Notes under the pieces: model-generated
The model's input: only the letters and a program-made list of their open reading frames with translations
What the model was told of the DNA's origin: nothing
The model's database searches: none
Origin: Deltaproteobacteria bacterium
GTDB taxonomy: Bacteria > UBA10199 > GCA-002796325 > JACPFF01
Assembly (NCBI GenBank): GCA_016210045.1
Contig: JACQUX010000017.1
Location: forward strand, 62,001 to 126,000
Direction of reading: 5' to 3'
Length of the DNA: 64,000 bases
Shown here: piece after piece, positions 9,246 through 18,963 of the stretch
Layout of the letters: every line of letters starts with the position of its first letter
Position numbering within the stretch: position 1 is the first letter of the stretch
Program-made: the position numbers and the translations under genes

Positions 9246-10093
9246 TGAACGCCATCCCCCATCTGGTCGTCCGTGCTCCGTGCGATTGCGCGGAGAGTCT
9301 CTATCCCGTCCTGTATCGCTGGGGCTATGCGGGGCTGATCGAATGCGACGCCGCGCATGGACTGTTGTGGCAGGTGTTCTTGGCGCCGGACGCGGACGCG
9401 GCGGCATTGCGCGATTGTTTAGCAGAGTGCATCGCCGTGGATCCGAAGCGCATCAACGGTGAAGTCGCGACCTTGCCGGTAGAGGATTGGGCCGCGCGTT
9501 GGAAGGAACATTTTCAACCGCTGACCATTGCCCCGGGGCTGGTCGTCGTGGCCGAAGGCGTGCCGTATGTGGCACGGACTGGGGAGCGAATCATTGCGAT
9601 TACTGCGGGGATGGCGTTTGGGACCGGACAACACGCCACGACGCAGCTGATGGCGCGTGCGATTGCGGCCGATGCCCCGCAACGCCGCTGGCAGCGCATG
9701 CTGGATGTCGGCACCGGCACCGGGATCTTGGCCTTTGTCGCGGCCGTCTGCGGCGTGCCGTGTGTCAATGCCGTCGATACCGATCCGGAGGCCGTGCGGG
9801 TGGCACGCGGCGGAGCGGCAGCGAACGGTCTCGCGGAACGCGTTGCGTTTTATGACACCATCGAGGCGACGCCCGGCCCCTACGATGCAATTGTTGCGAA
9901 TATCTTGCTCGAACCCCTCTGCGAATTGGCGCCTGCGTTCCGCGACCGTCTCGTGCCCGGCGGCGATTGCTATTTGAGCGGCGTGTTGGCGGAACAGCTC
10001 CCGATCTTGCAGCGACGTTTCGAAACCGTTGGTTTCCGTACGGTGAAAACAACGGCGCAAGAAGAGTGGGCGGCGTTACAAGTCCGGAGATAG
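9245..10093 (+). CDS. prmA: Ribosomal protein L11 methyltransferase PrmA
   Basis: A 282-residue SAM-dependent methyltransferase. The central GMAFGTGQHATT, the motif I VGTGTGILAFVAA and the acceptor motif ANILLEPL are diagnostic of PrmA, which trimethylates ribosomal protein L11. The start at 9245 uses the TAATG overlap with the pyk stop. The reading frame extends into pyk but that part is not PrmA-like. It is the last gene of the hpn operon; the next gene is convergent 18 nt downstream. Confidence 0.9.
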   Translation: MNAIPHLVVRAPCDCAESLYPVLYRWGYAGLIECDAAHGLLWQVFLAPDADAAALRDCLAECIAVDPKRINGEVATLPVEDWAARWKEHFQPLTIAPGLVVVAEGVPYVARTGERIIAITAGMAFGTGQHATTQLMARAIAADAPQRRWQRMLDVGTGTGILAFVAAVCGVPCVNAVDTDPEAVRVARGGAAANGLAERVAFYDTIEATPGPYDAIVANILLEPLCELAPAFRDRLVPGGDCYLSGVLAEQLPILQRRFETVGFRTVKTTAQEEWAALQVRR

Positions 10094-10111
10094 TCTAGAG
10101 CGCCCGTTCGA

Positions 10112-11395
10112 TCACAACACATCCATAAATGCGGAGACGGAGAAGACGGCGTGCCCGGGGCCGGGAGCGCCGTAGCCGGGGGGCAGTGGGAGGCCGTATT
10201 GTCGGAACGTGTCGCGGTACAGTTGTAACAATTTTACATAATATTCGAGCGGCGGCGGTTCGGGATTGGCGGCGTACAGCGCCGTGTTCGGCTCTACACA
10301 CCAGACCGTGAAGCGGGGGCAAATGCCGCGCGACATGAACCACTGCAAGCCCTCGCCGGTGGAGCGGAGCGCTTCCTCGATGGTCGCAAAACCGTGCGGG
10401 CGGGCGAGCTCCACGCCGGCCACGAAGTTCGGGATCACGTGTGCCGGACCGAACACGTCGGCGGCGTCGACGATGCGGCGGTGCCACAGATCGCGACCGA
10501 TATACTGCGCTTTACCTGGGCAAAGTAGATTGAAGAGTCGGTCGTCCCACACTTCGTAATTCGGATGATAGATTTGATAGCCTGCCGCTTTGAGCCGCCG
10601 CACGTCCGCGAGTGGCAAGGCTTGGGTGACGACCTTGCCAATCCAACGGCCGGGAAATTGGGCTTCAATCGCTTCCGCGTAGCGGGCGTAGAATGCGGCT
10701 TCATCGAGGTCGTGGAGTCGATCCGTGATGCTCCCGCCGGTGACCGTATAGGCGTGCGTCTCGCGCGCGGTGTCGAGCGTATCGATGCGCGCCAGCGCTT
10801 CGCAGACGGCGGTGGGATCTTTGACGCCGGTGTACGCGCGGCCGGTCGCGCGCTGTTGTCGGTAATTTTCGTTGATGTCGCAAAATTGGCACTCGCTTTC
10901 CGTGCCCCAATATTGGCAGAGTCGGAACGCAGTAATGTAAATGAGATACCCCCATTCAAGCGTCGGCGCGAGATCGGTGATGGGTTTCCCGCTACTGAGC
11001 GTTTGGCCATAATACGGCGGCGCGGCGGGCAACGCGACGTTGCACAAGGCGGTGCCGTCGCATTGCAGTACGAGCCGATCATCGACCACGGTCACACGAT
11101 ACGGCGAGTCAGGATGAAGGCGCACGGAGACGATAGTGCGGCGCAATCCCCACGGCCCATCGCACAGCGCAATCTCTTCCGGCGCCTGCGTTCGCTCGGC
11201 AAGCGTCAACTCCTCCTGTTTGCGGCGATCGAACGAAAAAATGAAATACGATTTCGGTTTGGCCGCCGCACCACGCGCCAATGCCTCCGGTGTGAAGGCC
11301 AGCCCAAGCCGTAGCAAGTCGGTCTTCAGGATCGCTTCGCGCGGCAAGTCAGCATATTGCGTACAGAGGGTCTCGAGGATCGCTAACGTACTCAT
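10112..11395 (-). CDS. Radical-SAM-like protein with CX8CX2C cysteine spacing
   Basis: A 427-residue protein with a single cysteine cluster CQYWGTESECQFC at ~165-180, followed by DINEN. Three closely spaced cysteines followed by a TIM-barrel-like pattern with a glycine-rich VTGGS strand point to the radical SAM superfamily, but the spacing is CX8CX2C, not the canonical CX3CX2C. The ~165 residues before it form a separate N-terminal domain of unknown function. The substrate is unknown. It is a single gene with a REP-like repeat in its upstream gap and convergent with prmA. It could also be a radical SAM relative that has lost activity, but all three cysteines are present. Confidence 0.6.
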   Translation of the reverse strand: MSTLAILETLCTQYADLPREAILKTDLLRLGLAFTPEALARGAAAKPKSYFIFSFDRRKQEELTLAERTQAPEEIALCDGPWGLRRTIVSVRLHPDSPYRVTVVDDRLVLQCDGTALCNVALPAAPPYYGQTLSSGKPITDLAPTLEWGYLIYITAFRLCQYWGTESECQFCDINENYRQQRATGRAYTGVKDPTAVCEALARIDTLDTARETHAYTVTGGSITDRLHDLDEAAFYARYAEAIEAQFPGRWIGKVVTQALPLADVRRLKAAGYQIYHPNYEVWDDRLFNLLCPGKAQYIGRDLWHRRIVDAADVFGPAHVIPNFVAGVELARPHGFATIEEALRSTGEGLQWFMSRGICPRFTVWCVEPNTALYAANPEPPPLEYYVKLLQLYRDTFRQYGLPLPPGYGAPGPGHAVFSVSAFMDVL

Positions 11396-11491
11396 GTCCG
11401 CTGCTTAGCCTGCTGCGGGAAGATCCGTCAAACATTCATCGGCGAGCCAAACAGCTGACGCATCGCCATATTCGCCTCCGAAACATCCGAA

Positions 11492-11548
11492 TGGGGACAG
11501 GTACCTTCAAACCAGCGCCAACACTGCATTTGAAGGTACCTGTCCCCA
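11492..11548. repeat. REP-like palindrome, copy 1
   Basis: Perfect 20-bp inverted arms TGGGGACAGGTACCTTCAAA (11492-11511) and its complement (11529-11548) around a 17-nt loop, in the gap between the permease and radical SAM genes. A second copy with the same arm sequence lies at 56511-56579. Confidence 0.8.
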
Positions 11549-11559
11549 CTCAAATGAAG

Positions 11560-12654
11560 TTAGCGGGTGGGGCGGCGTTGGCGGAGGGTGGCATGGAGCA
11601 TCGTGCCGAGGAGGGCGAGGGCGCTTGCGGTGCGCAGCCCTAGGGCGACCGGATGTTCGTGGGGGGACAGTCCCACGCGCAGCGGCACGCCGCCTATTCC
11701 ATAAAGGAGGTCGGTGAGTAAGCCGAAGCCGACGGCGGCGACGGCGATGGTGAGCAGATAGACGCCGACGCTGCGCCAGCCGAGCATCTTGGCCACGACC
11801 GGGAGCGCTGTGATGTTGGTCGCCGGGCCGGCGAGCAAGAAGACGAGCGCGACGCCTGGACTCATCCCCTTCATGATCAGCGCGGCGGCGATGGGTGTGG
11901 AGGCGGCGGCGCAGATGTAGAGCGGGATGCCGACGGCCAACATCACGAGCATCGCCGGGAGTCCGTGTCCCAAATATGTTTCAATGAATGTCGTCGGGAT
12001 GACGTGCGCAATGACGCCGCCGAGCCCGATGCCGAGCAGGAAGGTCGGCGTGATATCGGCCAAGAGTTCGACGAAGGCGTAATGGAAGCCGATGCGGAGG
12101 CGGGCGAGTGGAGAGCCGGGTGATGTTGAGGACGCAGCATGGGGCGTCGGCAATGCGTGGTGCGATGGTCCGGCGTCCGCATGACAACAGGCCGCTGTGG
12201 CGGTGTGGTTTCCGGACGGAGCACCGCTGTCATGATTCAGCACCACTTCCAACGCGCCGGCAACAAAGGCCGTGGTAAAGGCTGCGACGGGCCGAATCGC
12301 GGCCATCAGCGGATCGATCAGCGCATACGTGACCGCGATCGAGTCGACGCCGGTCTCCGGCGTGGAAATGAGAAACGCAAGCGTGGCCCCCTTCGATGCA
12401 CCGTCTTTGCGCAGGCCCATCGCCGCAGGCAATACGCCGCAGGAGCAGAGTGGAAGCGGAATGCCGGCCAATGCGGCATAGAGGACGGAGCGGAAATTGC
12501 GCTGGCCGAGATAGCGCGCGATCGTTTCGCGGCGGACAAACGCATGCAGCAACGCCGCAACAACCAGGCCGAGCAGGATATAGATCCCGGCGCTGACTAG
12601 TAATTCCCAGGCCGCGCCGGCAATGCCGAAAAAGTGAGTCGTGAATGTGGTCAT
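11560..12654 (-). CDS. SO_0444-type metal efflux permease (ArsP-1/DUF318 family)
   Basis: A ~364-residue polytopic inner-membrane protein from ATG 12654. It has two similar membrane halves. The first has LCSCGVLPAAMGLRKDGASKGA, in the typical cysteine context of this permease family, and ISTPETGVDS; the second has CAAASTPIAAALI and AGPATN. A His/Cys-rich cytosolic or periplasmic loop between them (ATAACCHADAGPSHHALP) could bind metal. SO_0444-type members are associated with Cu/Zn efflux. It starts 4 nt after the stop of the DUF2231 gene, so the two are cotranscribed, probably as part of the copper regulon upstream. Confidence 0.75.
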   Translation of the reverse strand: MTTFTTHFFGIAGAAWELLVSAGIYILLGLVVAALLHAFVRRETIARYLGQRNFRSVLYAALAGIPLPLCSCGVLPAAMGLRKDGASKGATLAFLISTPETGVDSIAVTYALIDPLMAAIRPVAAFTTAFVAGALEVVLNHDSGAPSGNHTATAACCHADAGPSHHALPTPHAASSTSPGSPLARLRIGFHYAFVELLADITPTFLLGIGLGGVIAHVIPTTFIETYLGHGLPAMLVMLAVGIPLYICAAASTPIAAALIMKGMSPGVALVFLLAGPATNITALPVVAKMLGWRSVGVYLLTIAVAAVGFGLLTDLLYGIGGVPLRVGLSPHEHPVALGLRTASALALLGTMLHATLRQRRPTR

Positions 12655-12658
12655 ATTC

Positions 12659-13153
12659 TTATGGATGCATATGTACAGGCACAGGTACGGCGATCGAGAA
12701 ACGGTGGACCAGCAATGCACCGAAGTGCCCCGTGATGCCGACCAACAACATCAGCGCAACGGTGCCCCAGAGCAGGACGCGTGTCCAGCGGGTATTGGCA
12801 GCGCGATCGGCGCAGCGACGTCCGATGGTCAGCAGCACGGCGACGATGGCCGTGACGATGCCGAGCGTCTCGTGCCATTCCATCACGGTGTGAATGACGC
12901 CGTCATGACGGTGCGGAATGGACGATTCAAAGTAGAGTCCGCTGCCCACGGCCGCGAGCGCAGTGACGGCTCCGGCATCGAGTAGCCACGTCAGAGTTCG
13001 TGATGGTGCGAATGATCGCCGGACCAATTGCCAACCCGCGATGCCGCCGGCACCGAACAGAAATGCAGCTGGAAAGTGGACGAAGAGCGGATGGAGTGGC
13101 GGCAGCCACCATAGAACTGTGGGCCAAGTGAGCAGTGGTGTTGCGGGTTCCAT
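12659..13153 (-). CDS. DUF2231-type membrane protein
   Basis: A 164-residue protein from ATG 13153 with AGGTG five nt upstream. The N-terminal LHPLFVHFPAAFLFGAG is characteristic of DUF2231 membrane proteins, with a conserved HP..VHFP motif likely to bind heme or metal. Four membrane segments are visible, with MEWHETLG and GHFGALLVH supplying further histidines. It sits between cusA and the SO_0444-type permease on one strand. Function is unknown, but context points to metal handling at the inner membrane. The frame upstream of 13153 is open but not protein-like. Confidence 0.7.
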   Translation of the reverse strand: MEPATPLLTWPTVLWWLPPLHPLFVHFPAAFLFGAGGIAGWQLVRRSFAPSRTLTWLLDAGAVTALAAVGSGLYFESSIPHRHDGVIHTVMEWHETLGIVTAIVAVLLTIGRRCADRAANTRWTRVLLWGTVALMLLVGITGHFGALLVHRFSIAVPVPVHMHP

Positions 13154-13324
13154 GGCACCTCCCCGATGGCTATAGGGGACCTCGAATAATACCCCATCTG
13201 CGTTGTTACCCGGCCCGCCGCGATCCGCACGTACAACCGAGGACGCGCCGGGCGCGGCGGGCCGGGCGCCTAGCAGCTGGGGCATTCTTCAAGGTCCCCG
13301 ACAACTTGAATCATAAGAAATACC

Positions 13325-16300
13325 CTACGCCGTGGCGCGGGGCAATGCGCGCCGCCGCCATAAGAAATAAATGGCCGGATAGACCAGCAACTCCAACAGA
13401 AACGAGGTGAACAGTCCGCCCGCCATCGGCGCCGCAACGCGCTTCATCACTTCTGCGCCGGTCCCGGTGGCCCACATCATCGGCATCAAGCCTAAGAACG
13501 TCGTCGCCACGGTCATGATCTTCGGACGAATTCGGCGCACGGCGCCGTGGAAGATCGCTTCGCGCAACTCATCTTCGTTGCGCAGTTGTCCTTCCGCTTG
13601 CGCCTGGTCGTGGGCGAGGTCGAGATACAGCAGCATGAAGATGCCCGTTTCCGCGTCGAGACCGAGCAGCGCGATAAGTCCGACCCACACGGCGATGCTG
13701 ACGTGATAATCGAGTCCCCACAGTAGCCAGATTGCGCCGATCGCGGAAAACGGGACGGCAAGTAGTACCAACGCCGTCTTCGCCAACGACCCGGTGTTGA
13801 TATAGATGAGGAGAAAGACGATCAGCAGCGTGAGCGGGACGATCGTCACGAGCTTCTCTTTCACCCGTTTCATATATTCATACTGCCCGCTCCACTGCGG
13901 CAGGTAACTCGGCGGGACTTGCAGCTGCGCCTTCAGCACGCGATCGGCTTCCGCGAGATATCCGCCGAGATCGCGACCGGTGACGTCGATATGCACGTAG
14001 CCCGCGAGTAAACCGTTTTCGTTGCGAATCATGCTGGGGCCGGTTGTGGTGGCCAAATCGGCGATCGCGGTCAGCGGAATCTGTCCGCCGTTTTGAATCG
14101 GGACTAAGACGCGACCCAAATCTTGCAAATTGTCGCGCAGTTCGCGCGGATAGCGGACGCTGATCGGATAGCGCGCGCGCCCTTCGATCGTGCGGCCGAT
14201 GTTTTCGCCGCCGATCGCGGAGGTGATCACGGCGTTGGCGTCTTCAACCGAGAGCCCGTAACGGGCCAGTTCTTCGCGTTTTAACGTGATGTCCAAGAAG
14301 TAGCCGCTGGTCGTGCGTTCAAAATACGCGCTCCGCGTGCCGGGGACTTGTTGCAGCAGTTGCTCGATCTGCAATCCGAGTTCTTGAATCACGCCCAAAT
14401 CTTTGCCCAGAATCTTGATCCCGAGCGGCGTGCGGAATCCGGTGGAGAGCATGTCGATCCGCGTCTTGATCGGCATCGTCCACGCGTTGGTGGTGCCGGG
14501 AAATTGCATGGCATGATCGAAACGTTGTTCCAACTCGCGGGTCCAATGCACGCCGTGTTTCAGTTGAATCACGGTCTCCACCATCGAGAGCGGCGCGGGG
14601 TCGGTTGCAGTGTCGGCGCGGCCCGCCTTGCCGTGGACCGTCGCGACTTCCGGAAATCCCGCCAAGATGCGATCTTGATTTTGGAGTAGACGTTCCATCT
14701 CGCTCGATGCCACGCCAGGGAGCGTGGTCGGCATATACAGCACGCTCCCTTCATCGAGCGCCGGCATGAATTCCGTTCCGAGGCCGAAGAAGAAGAGACC
14801 AAGACTGGGGATGACGAGAGCAATCGCGAGCACGACAACCTTCACCGGATGCCGCAGCACCCAATGCGCGGCGGGGGTGTACCACCGTTGTAGCCAACGG
14901 CTGACCGGATGATCCGTTTCCGGGTGAATGCGGCCGATCAGGAAGCGATTCACGAAGTGCGTCAGGCGTTGCGAACGGAGTCGCACGGGGCGAGTTCGTA
15001 TGATCAGCGTGATCAGTGCGGGCACCAATGTGATCGTCAGGATCGAGGCGATCGTCATCGAGAGGTTCTTCGTGAATGCGAGCGGCTTGAACAAGCGCCC
15101 TTCCTGGGCCTCGAGGGCGAAGATCGGCATGAACGACACTGCGATCACGAGCAACGAAAAGAAACTGGAGCGACCGACTTCTTTCACTGCGGTCAACAAG
15201 ACTTCGCCAAGCGGCGGTCCGCTGGCTTCGCTCCATTGTTCGAGTTTTTTGTGCACGTTCTCGATCACGACGATCGAGGAATCGACTAACGCCCCGATCG
15301 CGACCGCAATGCCGCCGAGCGACATGATATTCGCGGAGAGCCCCATCAGTTGGAACGGGATGAACGAGAGCAACACCGCGACCGGAATGGTCACGATCGG
15401 GAGCAGCGCGCTGGGGAGATGCCACAGAAACAGCAGCAAGACGCCGCTGACGATCAGGAGTTCTTGCCAGAGTTCGTGCGTGAGTGTGCCGACGGCGCGT
15501 TCGATCAAGTCGGAGCGATCATACGTTGTCACCAGTTTTACGCCGGCGGGAAGCGTTGGTTCGATCGTGGCGAGCAATGCCTTCACGCGGTCGATCACAG
15601 CCAATGCATTTTCGCCCCAGCGCATCACGACAATGCCGCCGACCGTGTCGCCTCGTCCGTTGAAGTCGGCGATCCCGCGGCGGATGTCGGGGCCGAGTGT
15701 CACGGTGCCGAGGTTGCGGATCAGCAGCGGAGTGCCGTTCTTGTCGACGCCGACCGCGATTTGGCCGATCTCTGCGGCTGAACGCAAATAGCCGCGTCCG
15801 CGGACCATATATTCCGTGCCGCCGAACTCGACGAGCCGCGCTCCGACGTCTTGATTATTCTTGCGGATCGCCTCGACGACTTGCGTGATCGAGATGCCAT
15901 ACGCCAACAACGCATTGGGCTGGACTTGGACTTGGTATTGCTGCACGAAGCCGCCAATCGTGGCCACTTCCGCCACGCCCGGCACGGCTTGCAACAGATA
16001 GCGCAAGTGCCAGTCTTGCAGACTCCGCAGTTCCGCTAAGTCGTGGCTGCCGCTTTCATCGACTAACGCATATTGAAAGACCCAGCCGACGCCGGTCGCG
16101 TCGGGGCCGAGTTGGGTTTCTACGCCGCGCGGGAGTTGGGGGAGGATCTTGGAGAGATATTCCAGCACGCGGCTTCGGGCCCAATACAGATCCACGTCGT
16201 CTTCGAAAATCACGTAGACGAACGAGGCGCCGTAATCGGAGACGCCGCGGATCGTTTTCACCTTCGGGGCGCCGAGCAGCGCGGTAATGATCGGATACGT

Positions 16301-16492
16301 GACTTGATCCTCGACGATGTCGGGGCTTTGGTCCCAACGCGAGAGGACGATGACTTGTTTGTCGGAGAGGTCGGGGATCGCGTCGAGCGGGACTTGCCGT
16401 AACGTCTGGACGCCGAGCATTACGGCGCCCGCCGTGAGCAGGATCACTAAGAAGCGGTTACGGGCGCAGTAATCAATGAGTGCGTTGATCAT
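13325..16492 (-). CDS. cusA: Heavy-metal RND efflux pump, CusA type
   Basis: About 1,055 residues, the usual length for an HME-RND inner-membrane pump. Starting at ATG 16492 the protein begins INALIDYCARNRFLVILL, a standard first membrane helix. It then has DAIPDLSDKQVIV, the porter loops, and MPIKTRIDMLSTGFRTPLGI, a stretch close to CusA of Cu(I)/Ag(I) pumps and carrying methionines. The open frame before 16492 translates a heptad repeat and is not part of the protein. Its partners are CusB (membrane fusion) and the TolC-like channel encoded just upstream on the same strand; the repeat interrupts the operon between cusB and cusA. Confidence 0.92.
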   Translation of the reverse strand: MINALIDYCARNRFLVILLTAGAVMLGVQTLRQVPLDAIPDLSDKQVIVLSRWDQSPDIVEDQVTYPIITALLGAPKVKTIRGVSDYGASFVYVIFEDDVDLYWARSRVLEYLSKILPQLPRGVETQLGPDATGVGWVFQYALVDESGSHDLAELRSLQDWHLRYLLQAVPGVAEVATIGGFVQQYQVQVQPNALLAYGISITQVVEAIRKNNQDVGARLVEFGGTEYMVRGRGYLRSAAEIGQIAVGVDKNGTPLLIRNLGTVTLGPDIRRGIADFNGRGDTVGGIVVMRWGENALAVIDRVKALLATIEPTLPAGVKLVTTYDRSDLIERAVGTLTHELWQELLIVSGVLLLFLWHLPSALLPIVTIPVAVLLSFIPFQLMGLSANIMSLGGIAVAIGALVDSSIVVIENVHKKLEQWSEASGPPLGEVLLTAVKEVGRSSFFSLLVIAVSFMPIFALEAQEGRLFKPLAFTKNLSMTIASILTITLVPALITLIIRTRPVRLRSQRLTHFVNRFLIGRIHPETDHPVSRWLQRWYTPAAHWVLRHPVKVVVLAIALVIPSLGLFFFGLGTEFMPALDEGSVLYMPTTLPGVASSEMERLLQNQDRILAGFPEVATVHGKAGRADTATDPAPLSMVETVIQLKHGVHWTRELEQRFDHAMQFPGTTNAWTMPIKTRIDMLSTGFRTPLGIKILGKDLGVIQELGLQIEQLLQQVPGTRSAYFERTTSGYFLDITLKREELARYGLSVEDANAVITSAIGGENIGRTIEGRARYPISVRYPRELRDNLQDLGRVLVPIQNGGQIPLTAIADLATTTGPSMIRNENGLLAGYVHIDVTGRDLGGYLAEADRVLKAQLQVPPSYLPQWSGQYEYMKRVKEKLVTIVPLTLLIVFLLIYINTGSLAKTALVLLAVPFSAIGAIWLLWGLDYHVSIAVWVGLIALLGLDAETGIFMLLYLDLAHDQAQAEGQLRNEDELREAIFHGAVRRIRPKIMTVATTFLGLMPMMWATGTGAEVMKRVAAPMAGGLFTSFLLELLVYPAIYFLWRRRALPRATA

Positions 16493-16505
16493 AAGGGCCG
16501 TGGCC

Positions 16506-16591
16506 GGTGACTCGTGGCTGGTGGCTGGTGACTGGGGATCGGACCATGTGAATCCCATTGCCCAGCCACCAGCCGCCAGTCACCAGTCACT
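16506..16591. repeat. GTGACTG/GTGGCTG heptad repeat with inverted arms, copy 1
   Basis: Runs of GTGGCTG and GTGACTG units on the left pair with CCAGCCACCAGCC and CAGTCACCAGTCAC on the right (13-bp perfect stem 16516-16528/16562-16574). The ~55-bp core is shared with 19311-19365. It lies in the cusB-cusA gap. Confidence 0.8.
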
Positions 16592-16597
16592 GCATTT

Positions 16598-17716
16598 CTA
16601 ATGCGCATGTTGCACCGCACTGCCGAGGCCCGCCTTCAATGAACTTTCCGAGTTTACGAGGAACGCGGCGCGGGCGACGACAGTTTCGCCTTCCGTGAGT
16701 CCGCCGGTGACCACAACACCGGCATCGACTTGGGCGCCGGTCGTAATCTCGCGCGGGGTGAACAGGTCGCCCGCCGATTGCACGAGCACGACTTTGCGTT
16801 TGCCGGTGTCGATTAACGATTCCAACGGAATCACGAGTTGCTCTCCGAGCGGCACGATGATCTCCGTGTTGACGAATGTGTCGGGCCGTAACACGCCGCC
16901 GGCGCCGGTCACTTCGATGCGGGCCCGTGCGGTGCGCGTTTGCGGATCGACGATCGGGTCGAGGGAGCGCACGATGCCTTGAAACGGATCGCCGGTCCCT
17001 TGCGCGGTGATCGTGACTGCCGTCCCGATCGCGACGAGCGGGAGTTCATGTTCGAACAGTGGCGCATAGACCCATACCGAACCTCCAGCGTGGGGCAGGA
17101 AGAGGCCGACTTCTTCGCGGCGCTGTTTGCGCAGTCGCGTGAGTTCGCCGTCGCTGACACCCATATGGCGCAGATGCAGCGTGGCGGCCTCGATCAACGA
17201 GCGATCGCCGAGTCGCAACGCCTCGACAAATTCACGTTGTGCGACCATCAGCTCCGGGTCGAAGGCGACCCGTCCGACGGTGCGGATATGGCGCGTAGCC
17301 GGCATGCGGGACACGACAATGGTCCGCATGCCGATGCTCTGTTGGCGCTCCACAGGAATCCGCACGGCGCCGCTCGTGCTCGGTGGTGGCGTGGGCGATT
17401 CCGTGCCGTGTCCTTGATGTTCATTAGATGGAGTCGCCGGCACTGGGGCGTGTCCCTCGTGGGCGTCCGGTGGGGGCGCGGCCTCTAACGGAACCAGACG
17501 CATCCCGCAGATCGGGCAATCGCCCGGTTGATCGGCGCGAATGCCCGGATGCATCGGACAGGTGTAGACCGTCGGCGCAGCGGTGCCGTGGTGTGGCGAT
17601 GGAGACGAAGGAGAGAGCCAATCCGGGAGGCGGTCGAACTTCCACGCCGCGCCCCACGCGAGGCCGAGCACGAGGAGTATTCCCCAGAACCATGGAGTAC
17701 TTCGTCGGCGGTTCAT
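16598..17716 (-). CDS. cusB: Cu(I)/Ag(I) efflux periplasmic adaptor CusB
   Basis: A 372-residue membrane fusion protein. An N-terminal membrane anchor (~10-27) is followed by a heavy-metal-binding domain YTCPMHPGIRADQPGDCPIC ending GMRLVP (~51-76) and a His-rich linker. The lipoyl/barrel-sandwich and beta-barrel parts follow (RIPVERQQSIGMRTIVV onward, GLTEGETVVARAAFLVNSES near the end). It bridges CusA and the outer-membrane channel and hands metal to the pump. Its start overlaps the stop of the TolC-like gene as ATGA (17713-17716), so the two are coupled. Confidence 0.92.
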   Translation of the reverse strand: MNRRRSTPWFWGILLVLGLAWGAAWKFDRLPDWLSPSSPSPHHGTAAPTVYTCPMHPGIRADQPGDCPICGMRLVPLEAAPPPDAHEGHAPVPATPSNEHQGHGTESPTPPPSTSGAVRIPVERQQSIGMRTIVVSRMPATRHIRTVGRVAFDPELMVAQREFVEALRLGDRSLIEAATLHLRHMGVSDGELTRLRKQRREEVGLFLPHAGGSVWVYAPLFEHELPLVAIGTAVTITAQGTGDPFQGIVRSLDPIVDPQTRTARARIEVTGAGGVLRPDTFVNTEIIVPLGEQLVIPLESLIDTGKRKVVLVQSAGDLFTPREITTGAQVDAGVVVTGGLTEGETVVARAAFLVNSESSLKAGLGSAVQHAH

Positions 17717-18954
17717 GGGTTTTCTCCAGTAAAACCGAGCAACCGTTCCAGTTCGGCGCGCAGTTGTTCATATTCAGTGACGGCCTGTCGGTAGGTGAGT
17801 TGATATTCGCGTTGTTGGCGAATCGCGTCGATTAGTGAGACGAATTCCGTTTTTTGACTTTGGTACGCGGTTTCCGCGGACCGCACGACCGCTTCCGCCC
17901 GCGGCATGACGTCGCGCGAATAGCGACCCGCCACGGTGCGCGCGGCCTGCATCCGTTCGTAGAGCTGCAACGCCTCGCTGCGGAGTCGCAATGCCGTGTC
18001 TTCGCGTTCGTGGACGGAGGCCCGCCACAGCGCTTCGGCCTCATGGACTTGGGCGCGATGTTTACCGAAGTAAAGCGGAATGCTGAGGCCGAGATTGGCG
18101 GAGACGGTCCCTTCTCCGCGCCGCATGTAATTCGCACTCGCGCGCAGATCGGGGCCATAACCGGCTCGGGCCACCGCCACGCCCGATTTCGTTTCTCCGA
18201 CTTGGGCCTCGGCCTTGCGCAATTGCGGCGGTCGGTCGCCTTCGATCCGAGCAATCACGTCGGCGCGTGACCAACGAAACGGGACCAGACCCTTCGGCGC
18301 GACCAATGAGAACGCGGTGCCGGGTCGGAGCGCCAATAAATAGGTAAGTCGTGCGACGACGGCGGCCCGGTCGCGGGTCAGCTCGATGCTGCGCGCGCCG
18401 CGCGCGGCCGCTTCGCTCCCGGCCTTCAGCGGATCGCCGAATAGCGCTTCGCCGGTCGCGTAGCGGGTCTCCGCGACGGCAGTGTAATGTTCCAACAGCT
18501 GTTGCAGGCTCCGCTCCAGCCCGAGTTGCTGATCGAGAAACAGGAGTTGGAAGAACGCGATTTGGACCTCCGCGCGGAGGTCGCTGGCGGTCATACTGGC
18601 CTCAGCGGCTTGGCGGTCGGCCGCATGCCTGGCCTGTTGGCGCTGGTGGCGGAGCTTCCACGGAAACGGGATGCTTTGGCTGACGCCGAAGCCGGTGCCT
18701 TCCATGTCGATATCGCCGCGTTCGATCAGCATCGCCTCGATCATTGGGTCTTCCAACGTGCCGGCTTGCTTGATCCGCGCTCGTGCTGCCGTGGTTTGTT
18801 CGCGTGCTGCGGCGAGCTTCGGATGTTCATGGAGCGCGCGTTGAATGGCGGCGTCGAGCGTGAAACGCTGTGATGGCGCGGCGTGGGCGGGAAGTCGTAA
18901 GAGGATGCCGATGCTGAGGGCGGCGATTGAGATGATTCGTAGTCGAGCACGCAT
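17713..18954 (-). CDS. TolC-family outer-membrane efflux channel (CusC-like)
   Basis: A 413-residue outer membrane factor. It has an N-terminal signal peptide (LRIISIAALSIGILLRLPAHA) and the two long alpha-helical repeats of the TolC family, opening with TLDAAIQRALHEHPKLAAAR and carrying SIPFPWKLRHQRQQARHA, which is typical of the metal-pump branch. There is no lipobox, unlike E. coli CusC. It sits 9 nt after csoR and overlaps cusB by 4 nt, so it is the channel for this pump. Confidence 0.88.
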   Translation of the reverse strand: MRARLRIISIAALSIGILLRLPAHAAPSQRFTLDAAIQRALHEHPKLAAAREQTTAARARIKQAGTLEDPMIEAMLIERGDIDMEGTGFGVSQSIPFPWKLRHQRQQARHAADRQAAEASMTASDLRAEVQIAFFQLLFLDQQLGLERSLQQLLEHYTAVAETRYATGEALFGDPLKAGSEAAARGARSIELTRDRAAVVARLTYLLALRPGTAFSLVAPKGLVPFRWSRADVIARIEGDRPPQLRKAEAQVGETKSGVAVARAGYGPDLRASANYMRRGEGTVSANLGLSIPLYFGKHRAQVHEAEALWRASVHEREDTALRLRSEALQLYERMQAARTVAGRYSRDVMPRAEAVVRSAETAYQSQKTEFVSLIDAIRQQREYQLTYRQAVTEYEQLRAELERLLGFTGENP

Positions 18955-18963
18955 AGCGACTCT

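Noticed and set aside
16493-16558. N-terminal extension of CusA
   Set aside because: It translates the heptad repeat; the normal CusA start is at 16492.
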